Positions 12,851 through 21,171 of a DNA stretch of 64,000 nucleotides are shown here, piece after piece. A model generated the notes under the pieces. That model saw only the letters and a list, made by a program, of their open reading frames with translations. It was not told where the DNA came from and searched no databases. The DNA is from Ectobius pallidus (taxonomy: Eukaryota > Arthropoda > Insecta > Blattodea > Ectobiidae). Location: positions 124,964,043 through 125,028,042 of the forward strand of contig CAXKWD010000004.1 in the NCBI GenBank assembly GCA_964059195.1. The letters are read 5' to 3'. Numbering within the stretch: position 1 is the stretch's first letter; each line of letters opens with the position of its first letter. A program made the position numbers and the translations under genes.

Positions 12851-14213
12851 CCCTACATGCATTATACATAACATTGAAATGATACTTTAAAATTAATTCA
12901 GTTTATGAGGCTATGACCCCAAAATAAATTATCTCATCTGTATACACTTTCAAAGAAGTCATAGAGGAAACTTCTCATTAGCTTAACGGTTAATACTTAA
13001 AATGAGAAGATTGGTAAAATATGTCTTAGTCTGTAATTGTATTATTTATTAGATGTCTGTTGGAAATTTAATGTAAAATATGCATCTTTAACTTCTGTAA
13101 ACTGCAGTTTACAGTTATGCTGTTGTACGTTGCACAAATAATTTGTATTAAGATAAGCCAATGTTATAATGTAACAGGGTAAGATAAAAGGACTCCAAAT
13201 TTTCATAGAGTATTCTGTTGCCGAAAGTTTCAAGTAGTTTCGTTCACCACAGAATAGCTTATGTAAATAGCCTAGTACATCCATGGTGGAAGTTCAATCC
13301 ACGCACGCTCATTCTCCAATTTAATTATTATGAATGTAGGAAGCCTATAAAATTATATAATTGACATTATTTTGTTAATGTAGAGTATTATATCTTTTAT
13401 TTTATTGGAATCGAATCCTGTATTCCAGTAGAGAGAGAAAGTTTCAAAAATGCATTAATCTTATACTAACACGAAACAAAACCCTGCAGTTATTACTTGC
13501 ATATGTTTGTGTAATTACTACAATTGGAAGGATGGAATACAGTTCCGTAAGGCAAACATCCTGGCATCTGTACAAACAAGCAGATCTGAAAAATATCCTA
13601 CATTGTAAATGAACGAAACAGGTTATTGTAAGATTTCCATTACACTGTCTTCATGACGACAAAAAGAATAAAGGATAACTGCTAAATGTCGGTGCAAAAG
13701 CATAGGGTTGTGAGCTGTGAAAGCGGTAGGCTAAGAATATTCCTTTTGCAATTTGAATTGTAGTTGGATAACATTACAAAAATAATCAGTCAGTTATAAC
13801 TTTTAATTTGTGTAGTAAGTTATATTGCATAAATAAGGCCAGTCTTTGATATCAGTCTATCCAATGAAACTCACTGATCTGCCGTTATTATCTCTATTTG
13901 AATTCTGCTTATGGGTGCATTCTAATGATGTATTTGACTTTCTTCGCTAAAGTGTTAAAAATCATGTTGGTTGTACCGTTGAGCTCGATCAATAAAATAC
14001 ATGTCTACCTGAAATATTGTTGAGAAGTGAAAAGTAGAAATAATTGTATTTTTAAAAAATGTTATAGCATGTTTGTATTCTGGATCCATGCGGTCAACCT
14101 CATTGGAGGACAGATGATTTATTTACTAACATACTAATAACATACTAAGAAATCACCACCATCGCAACCTTTTTTTAATTTATTTGATTTCATACAACCA
14201 TATTGTGGGGATC

Positions 14214-14248
14214 TTGTTTTTTTTTGTTTTTTTTTGTTTTTTTTTTTA
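14214..14248. repeat. interrupted poly-T tract
   Basis: Runs of 8 to 10 T separated by single G residues. Simple low-complexity sequence. Confidence 0.85.
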
Positions 14249-14779
14249 GAATTACAGCTTCACTCTTTTTTATATGTCATTCTACAAAATAAATACCTGG
14301 AAGATAGTTTGTATGAATCCGAAAGGTATAGGCAAAATAAAAATGGTTAAGTTTAAGGTATTATAGGCTATAACTCAAGTATGTTAATTCTTCTCTAAGT
14401 CTTATGTACCTAGTCAAAATAGACTTAACGCTATACAAATCAACTTCTGGTGGGGTGTCTAGTGGAGAAATAGCCGTACTGATTGTGAAACATACACCTA
14501 TCTGACTTGAATATACAAAATGTGTAGTAAAAAATGGCCTATAGTGTGCGAAAGGAAAGAATGAATTGTGAAATCATGACAGTTTTAGCCTTGCTGCTTT
14601 ATTAAGGAAATATATTACATTTTCTTGTTTAAAAATGTATAAATCGAGAGTTTCTCTTAATGATGACTATAGAATCCAGTCCCATTCCCCATGTAGCTAC
14701 CGTAGTTTACAGTTATGCTGGTGTGTATTGAACGAAATAGCTATATGAGCTCGTGTGTTACAGGGAATTGCCTCCCAGT

Positions 14780-14990
14780 ATAATAGTTTGCTTTGTTAGT
14801 TGGGACGCTGGGATTAACGAGATATTCTGCCAATCTCGGTGGCCTCAGGTTCGAATTCCGACTGTGACACGAGTGTTTCTGCTGGTACATTAGCTCCGTA
14901 CAAACATTGAGAGCGCGTACGCATATGTGGAAATAAAATTTGAATGAGGAAGCGGACTTGTTGGTGTAGGTCTATTGTCACATCCCAGGA
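14780..14990 (+). mobile_element. possible tRNA-derived SINE relic
   Basis: On the plus strand, TTAGTTGGGACGCTGGGATT (degenerate A box near 14798) is followed by CTCGGTGGCC and a clean B box in CAGGTTCGAATTCCGAC (near 14847-14863). A GC-richer body continues to about 14990. The overlapping minus-strand open frames contain only low-complexity Arg/Glu-rich stretches. Confidence 0.4.
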
Positions 14991-17944
14991 GATGCATCTC
15001 CATTGCAGTTCTCTCTGTCCCCTTTGACTCTCTCTCTCTCTCATCCCTCTCTCTTTTACTTTCCAACATGTAAGCTCTTGCCGACCTACCATTGACCTCA
15101 TAGTAGCATATAGTCTCATCATGACACAAAAGGAAACCAAACAGTCCCATGCAATATTTATGCCATTGTATTCCTGACTTAGGTTAAAGTTGCAAATAAG
15201 CTTATTAGAGAGAACATACTAGTACTTGCCTTGCTAAAACGAAGAAGTTTCTAACTCTTTCAGAGATAATATTATGCATATAAATAATATTCGTTTTAGA
15301 CACATTATAAAATTAAGGTAATATTTTGTAATATTAATAGGAGTTTAGGCTCACTTTTGAGGCAAACTAGCTTATGTTTGATTTTTAAAAACAATAAAAT
15401 CGAAATAAATTTCGAAATATAAAACATTGCCATTATCCGATAAACACCCGTTATCCGCAGATTTGACAGTGCTAAGAAAAAATAAAAGATCTTAAAAACC
15501 TAAGTTTATACACAATGTTTAAATATACAGTATTCAATTATTAACCTTATAGGCCTAAACCAATATATCACAGTAAGATGCTAGTCCTATATAAATTGAT
15601 GTTAACATTTTCTGAAGCAGTAAAATAATTTTATTAATACATATGTTTTATTAGTGTATTGCCAAATACTTTTCAATTAAAGGAATGTTTTTAGCTCTAA
15701 TATAACCTAGTTGCGAAACTCCTAAGTAGGATACTGTATCTTCATTAAGAAGATAGGCCTATTGCATTACCTTTGGACTGAAAATCTATTACGACCGTGT
15801 TAATTTTTCCAATTTCTAATCATTTTAATATTCTTTTAAATCTGAATTGTATGAAAGAAATAAATGTATCTGAACTATTCCCGTAACAGAATAGCCTTTT
15901 TTCATATGAGAACTTTCAAATTTATGTAAACACCATGAGTGTCACGTGCCCATTTTAGCAAGATGATACACCACACTATGGTATGTTAGTTGTGACATTA
16001 GAAGCAGCAGGGAGTGCTCAGTTGCCATAGTACCCTGCCTATACAGTAGAATACATTTACTACGACATGTTCCGTATGTAGAGTTCTGTTACCGGCGGCC
16101 TACACGTGGTCGGAGGCTGCACAAAGAGCTAGTGCATCCCTTCATCCCTGCAGCATTCCACCCAGAATTAAAACAACGGAGCAAAATAAATACAGAACAA
16201 TGCTTGCAATCATAAAGGGGATTCTTTTTCCTGAACCCTACTTGTATCTTGAATCGTTTGTTGCACACACTCTCAAATTATTGAAGAAAAAAATGGCAAA
16301 AAAAATCCAATAGCTTATATTTATTTCAACTTTTAATATTTTTATCGTGTGTAACCTTACCGTGATCATAAGGAGGGCAAGTTTCATTGTTGTAGATATA
16401 TAAGTGGAGAATGAATTCTTTACCTGAGCATGGATTAATATGTACCTGGACATGTCAATTTTGTACTACTACTAATTACTGCAAGAGATGCACGTTAGAT
16501 ACAGGCTCAGCATTCAGCGAGAACTGATTCCCTACAAGACAAATTTTTTCTATGAAGATGCTTATTGGCGTCTTATTAACATTAGACCTCAATAATAGAT
16601 CTGTGCTATTTTTTGCATACATTTAACCCTTGCAGAGCGGAATTAATATGTTTATATAAGCAATCATCAAGTAAAAGGATCAGTGAGCTGAAAGTTTCAA
16701 ATCAACGAGGAAAATTTCAGTGGAACAGCTGGTCTTTATGAATGATAATCATAAGACACGGATAAAAATCCTCACATTCAGCAGATAGCATCACTATACT
16801 AATCTTTTATCTCTATTTTTTTATGTGCCACAAAGTTTTGCTCTAGGAACTGAGCAGTAAAAAGTAATTTAATTATAGACGTGTCCACCTTAGCCTACAC
16901 ACGGCCAGTGTGAAAGAATTATCATTCTAATTTAATTATAGTTTTTCACTGAGCAAAAATAAAAACTGGGTTCTGCCTCCGATACCTTCATAACAGGATA
17001 GGAATTGTTTACATTCTAAAAGACTTTTCGTGCAAGGCATTAGGTCACTATTGAAATATAAATGCAATATGTGGTCTTCTGGTCATAGGGTATGTATGTT
17101 ACTCACGATACTAAAGAACAATACAAAACTAGTATATTAAACTCCTGCTATACAAATAGAAAATTGCCTCTCTATTAATCGAAATAGGTACTGAATTATT
17201 TAATAGATTACTATCTTACATTCTCAAGTTTGTTTAGTCATTTTGAAGGCTACTTTCCTGAGAGTCTACAAAATGTGTATTCAGAACCAAGATAGCTTAA
17301 TGTATTATGCACAAGGTACAAATTCGTATGACATGTGCTGTTTCGTAGCTTTCTCATTCTACTTTTACATACTCATTCTTTGTTTTTTCTATAAATTACT
17401 TTTACTATCAATTATATGTTTTAATTCACACTTGAAATCACAAAGCATTTTTGAACCAGATTCAGTTTTCTAATCCATTTTATAAGGGTGTTCGGGTGTT
17501 AGAATTTTGGATCATATTTTAAAATTGCATTAGTCATTATAATATGGCCAAAAACTGAAAATGAAAGTGTAAGTAATTATTTTTAAAAATTAATAGTAAG
17601 AAAGAGGAAAAAATAATTTGGTTATGTCGAATATCACTTCAAACTATTAAAAATGCTACAGACCAAGGCTTGAATTTATGTGACAGTACGGATTCCCTAA
17701 AATTGAGTAAATCTTTCGGGTATTAATCTAAACAAGAAATGAAGTAGGCTACCTCTTACTTACTTCGTCTGGTTTTAAAATAAATTTGAGGTGTATTGTG
17801 AAAGTGCTATATTTTAGGCATATAAAATAAATTCTACAAAACAAGATACGCTGATGTTGGTTCTGTGTGACCGAAAGGCCTAGGTGAAAATAAAATAAGT
17901 TTAAGTTATTATATAATTATTTTTTACAAAAGTAAACAACTCAC

Positions 17945-18099
17945 CTAAAATTGGAGAACCATTTGACTAGCTGAGCCGTGTTGTTCTTGTTGAATTTGAT
18001 ATCAGGAAAGTACATCTTGAGGACGGCAGAACTGGGATACCGCACCCAGAAGAACATCAGCTTGGCTTTCCTCAGGTGCATCGGGGTCAGGGTTGACGA
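17945..18099 (-). CDS. pros: prospero exon encoding the start of the Prospero homeodomain
   Basis: This 155-bp exon encodes 51 residues plus two bases, starting [19 protein letters not shown] and ending QLVKWFSNF(R). It is the first helix region and the middle of the atypical Prospero/PROX homeodomain, and it looks the same as the Drosophila sequence as I remember it. The homeodomain binds DNA together with the following Prospero domain, which also masks a nuclear export signal located in this part in fly. The exon begins in phase 0 after an AC acceptor and ends in phase 2 at TTTTAG|GTGAGT. The reading frame is open upstream to about 18318, but residues before the first Ser are not homeodomain. 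The next exon should resume with the FYYIQMEKY motif and was not found in this window. Confidence 0.95.
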
Positions 18100-18118
18100 G
18101 TGGCAACCAGTTAAGGAA
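18100..18118 (-). other. pros: U12 branch site and AC acceptor
   Basis: On the minus strand, TTCCTTAAC occupies 18118 down to 18110, and the intron ends with AC at 18101-18100, directly before the TCG of the homeodomain exon. The branch A at 18111 is 11 nt from the intron end, within the tight window that U12 introns require. There is no polypyrimidine tract and no AG in the last 100 nt, as expected for a minor-class acceptor. Confidence 0.92.
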
Positions 18119-18200
18119 ACAAACACAATGATTGAAACATTCATATCATATGCAAATTTTAGTTTCAACATAGAATCGTAATGCACATTAACAAGATAAA
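18100..18200 (-). other. pros: candidate 3' part of the long-isoform insert with U2 acceptor
   Basis: If the U2 donor at 20819 is used, an AG acceptor is needed upstream of the U12 acceptor. The only nearby candidates are two overlapping AGs in GGACAGAG. The second (AG at 18202-18201) gives an exon start at 18200 that keeps the frame: 101 nt here plus 37 nt at the other end make 138 nt, or 46 codons, without a stop. The preceding CTCTCTCTGC and GTCCCCTATG are moderately pyrimidine-rich. In fly the long-form insert is reported as 29 residues, so length is not conserved. The acceptor is a prediction. Confidence 0.5.
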
Positions 18201-19427
18201 CTCTGTCCATAGGGGACATAATGCAGAGAGAGCTTAATAATTTCTGAAAAATACAGTGTTCACTATCAGATGTCCTAATATTATAATATAATGCAGACCT
18301 CCGGTTTAAAATTGACACTGTTATTTAAGTTTCTTAGCAATAATAACTTTAATTTTTTTAAATAATAAAATAGCTTAAAAGTCATTGAGAGTAATTTTTT
18401 TGAAATATTACAGATGACAAACTCTATAAATTACACAGATTCAACAATGAAGAAATTTGAAGAAAATGTATTTTAAACGACTGCAAAATGTTAATCTAAT
18501 AATGATTAAGTTTCTTAAGAAATTATGCAAAGAAATAACAATTTATAGATTTTGAAACTATCTTATTTTTCAGAATGTACATAAATGTAATTTGTGCTAT
18601 ATAATATGCCTATTTGACAAATAGCCTATGCAATTGCTGTATGCATAATTTAATAATCACTGGAGGTAATAAATACATTACTGTAAGTTATATGAAAGTG
18701 CATTACGTTTACGATAGACCATAAACAGCTGAAACCAAAACAATTAATTATGTGTAATTTTTAATAACTTATGTAGCAAAATAGTTCCCCAAAGGTATGG
18801 ATTAGTTGCAGCCCTCTTTAGAACAGTCAAAGGTCAAGTAGCCTATGTGTAAATGAAATGAATAGTTTCTGTTACGATTTTCGTAAGGCTTCTGTGTGAC
18901 CCCTAACACTAGTTGGAAGAAGGTCATATTGCATTCAAACAAAAGGGATTTACAATTGAAAAGGAAATCAGAAGCAGTAGAAGTGCCTGCCAGGGTGAGA
19001 TCAGCAAAGACAAGAAGCTTGAGGCAAGGAATCCCCTTAATAAAACTATAAAACCTTCTTTTCTCTCCCTATCCTGAATACTATACCCGGAAATAAAAGC
19101 AGCCTTACACGACTTCTCAACAAACATTGAAAACCTTAAGTTATTAAAATTACACAGAATATAAATCACTTTGGAATTCACACTTACAAGAATTGGTGGA
19201 ATGAAATCTTTACACTAAGTTATAGTTCAAATTTCATTTTACTTCTTTTAAAAATGTATTCTATGATTCTCAGTGTTATTTAAAGAGAATTACTGTAAGA
19301 AATAATTGACTAACTTACTTCGATACATTGTAATATAATTTATTAACTAATTTGCATATATGAAAGTACATAACTAAACATTGCTTTGATAGTATGTGGA
19401 CACGTGAAGTCAGAATGAAAAATTCAA

Positions 19428-19500
19428 TGCCATAGCCGGGATTTGAACCAGGATCTTCGGCTCTCCGTGCCGATGCTCTAACCAACTGAGCTACCATGGC
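19428..19500 (-). pseudogene. tRNA-like sequence, probably tRNA-derived SINE head or tRNA pseudogene
   Basis: Read from 19500 downward, it folds as a near-complete cloverleaf. The 7-bp acceptor stem is GCCATGG/CTATGGC (one G-T), the D stem GCTC/GAGC and the anticodon stem TCGGC/GCCGA. The A box TAGCTCAGTTGG and B box GGTTCAAATCC are both good. Against a functional gene, loop position 33 is C instead of T (loop ACGGAGA), the T stem has a T-C mismatch, and the apparent GGA anticodon would be serine while the variable loop is short. It sits inside the prospero twintron on the same strand. Confidence 0.6.
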
Positions 19501-20698
19501 AACGTGCCGGTACAACATTAAATTCTTCAACTGACTCACAATCCCACAATAGTATGTGGTTGGTTCTTTTTGAATACCTTGTGCTGTATTTATGAAAAAC
19601 AATCCGATTAAGAGACAGTCCCATATTATAATAAAGCTGAGATTCTTCTCATAAGGACAGAAAGGAAACTGAAACATTTTCTTAAAAATTAATCTACTTA
19701 ATTATAGATGATCACCAAAGCAGAGTAGCAATTTATAGCTACATTTATAGACTAAGTTAAAAAGTAAGGGTAGACGGGTAGACAGGCGAACTAGTCACGC
19801 AGATGTAAGGGTGATATTTCTTGAAGGAAAATCATATGCTTTATACTACAGCACCTAACAAAAGTGGTTACGAAGTTCTATTAATATTTAATGATATCAA
19901 TGTCTTTCCTAGGAACACTATTGAATTAATAAATTTATTATTTCTCTGCTGTGGTAGGCTGTAGTACCTTACTATCAATTTATGTCCCGAAATTGTTCGA
20001 CAGGATAATACGCTTTTAATGTGATTACATAATAGTATGAAATATAAAAATTACAATAATTACAAAGGGAAATCTACTTAATCTACACTCATTTAATTAT
20101 GAATTGTTACGAACGATTTTGCAGTATTTTAATAATAAAATAAATCTAGGTAACTTACATGGCAATATTGGATATGATTTTTGTAGGCATGAAGAAAGAC
20201 AAACAGACATAAGCAAGCACCGGTCATATTTCTCACGGGGACATAGTTGGTGAATAAGAAAGCAGCTAATAACAAGAGGTGGGGTAGAAGACGGACTACA
20301 TGATGACGGCAGCATATAAATTCTTAATACCTTCCTTTCAGAAGTTCAATCGCCTGCCTATAATCTTTGTTTGTGCATTTGATATGACATCTTTTTTTCC
20401 CATGTCTTCTTGGGTTGTCATGTCAGAGGGCAACCTAACTACATATTAAGGGGCTCTGATACCTGTTTAATACACTTTGTGTCTTGCGTTAAAGAAGACC
20501 CGCCCCTGTATTTTTCATGAAAGCAAGACATATACTATTTATCTGTACTGAGGGATAGCGTTTGATTGTTAATTTATCATCGCTTCTATATAATGAATTA
20601 ATTAAGGATTTTGTTATTTTCACAGCACAGAATTCAAACAGAAATCATTACTGAAGTATAATTCATTGAAAAACAAAAGATATATAAATTAACACAGT

Positions 20699-20724
20699 GA
20701 TTGTTTTCTTTCTCTTTTTTGTGA
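20699..20724 (-). promoter_or_regulatory. pros: purine-rich element downstream of the U2 donor
   Basis: On the minus strand this reads CAAAAAAGAGAAAGAAAACA, about 95 nt after the U2-type donor. In Drosophila a purine-rich intronic enhancer a short distance downstream of the U2 donor controls the choice between the two spliceosomes at this twintron. Position and composition here resemble it, but A-rich runs are common in this genome and the equivalence is inference. Confidence 0.3.
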
Positions 20725-20813
20725 AATTATTCTTTCTTCAGTGTACGAGCAAGAAGCATATAAGTAAAGTAGACTATACAAAGAGACCATTGACTGAAAT
20801 AAAGAGTGCTGCA

Positions 20814-20819
20814 ACTTAC
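20814..20819 (-). other. pros: U2-type donor of the nested intron
   Basis: GCTA|GTAAGT on the minus strand, a near-ideal major-class 5' splice site in phase 1, 37 nt downstream of the U12 donor and in the same open frame. If neither site is used, the frame reads on to a stop at 20689-20691 and would give a 1,169-residue product lacking the homeodomain. Confidence 0.75.
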
Positions 20820-20856
20820 TAGCAATTTGTGAGGGTGCTGAGCTGCTAAAGGATAT
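20820..20856 (-). CDS. pros: prospero long-isoform segment between the U12 and U2 donors
   Basis: This is 37 nt coding for ISFSSSAPSQIA plus one base, in frame with the main exon. It is retained only if the U2 donor at 20819 is used instead of the U12 donor at 20856. The segment is serine-rich and has no recognised motif. With the candidate segment 18100..18200 it would insert 46 residues just before the homeodomain. Confidence 0.55.
20848..20856 (-). other. pros: U12-type AT-AC donor ATATCCTTT
   Basis: ATATCCTTT on the minus strand follows codons for GIQPT and matches the U12 AT-AC 5' splice-site consensus at every position. The cut is in phase 0, matching the phase-0 AC acceptor at 18100. 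Confidence 0.92.
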
Positions 20857-21112
20857 TGTAGGTTGAATGCCGTCATAGGGACCATCCCCTGAGTTACAGT
20901 CAGAGTTGCGGTCTACGCTGTCGGCACCGCCGCCCATGCCAGAGCTCGCGCGCAGGTGTCCGTAGTCCGGTGATCCTCCATGCTGCGCCGCCGCCAGGAG
21001 GGCGGGGTGGAGGAGAGTGGGTGGATGAGGCAGAGGCGGCGAGTCTCGTGGATCTCCACCGCCCACCCCCATGGAACCTGGAGGACTTGACGATGCCATG
21101 TGCTGGTGCGGA

Positions 21113-21171
<59 letters not shown>

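Larger units (their letters stand above)
1..17944 (-). other. pros: prospero intron downstream of the homeodomain exon (partial)
   Basis: The homeodomain exon ends at 17945 with the donor TTTTAG|GTGAGT, so everything to its left should be intron up to the next coding exon. I looked by eye on the minus strand for the rest of the homeodomain (FYYIQMEKY region) and the Prospero domain (SWKK, LREFF, HIEVP motifs) and did not find them. The next exon therefore probably lies past the left edge, making this intron at least 17.9 kb. The stretch is AT-rich and has no credible gene. It holds several tRNA-derived SINE relics, TA, AAT and TTC microsatellites, a 23-bp tandem duplication, and a few GC-richer unique stretches with homeodomain-type TAAT motifs. 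The intron call is inference. An eye search could miss a short divergent exon. Confidence 0.6.
18100..20856 (-). other. pros: prospero U12-type AT-AC intron (outer intron of a twintron)
   Basis: The intron is 2,757 nt between two coding exons, both in phase 0. It starts ATATCCTTT, a full match to the U12 AT-AC donor, and ends in AC. The branch site TTCCTTAAC is 11 nt (branch A to last base) before the end. GT-AG ends cannot join the two exons cleanly here, because no AG lies between about 18202 and the homeodomain codons. In Drosophila the same junction is a twintron spliced by either spliceosome, with the U12 pathway giving the short Prospero isoform. The interior contains one tRNA-derived relic (19428..19500) and otherwise AT-rich sequence without a gene. 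Confidence 0.92.

Noticed and set aside
14814..15150. Two overlapping minus-strand frames of 86 and 108 codons
   Set aside because: They overlap a tRNA-like SINE region and CT-rich simple sequence, and neither has domain-like composition.
17978..18181. 67-codon plus-strand frame opposite the homeodomain exon
   Set aside because: The minus strand here encodes a conserved homeodomain with matching splice sites. The plus frame has no support.
19428..19500. Functional tRNA gene
   Set aside because: T33 is replaced by C, the T stem has a mismatch, and the apparent serine anticodon does not fit the short variable loop. Called a SINE head or pseudogene instead.
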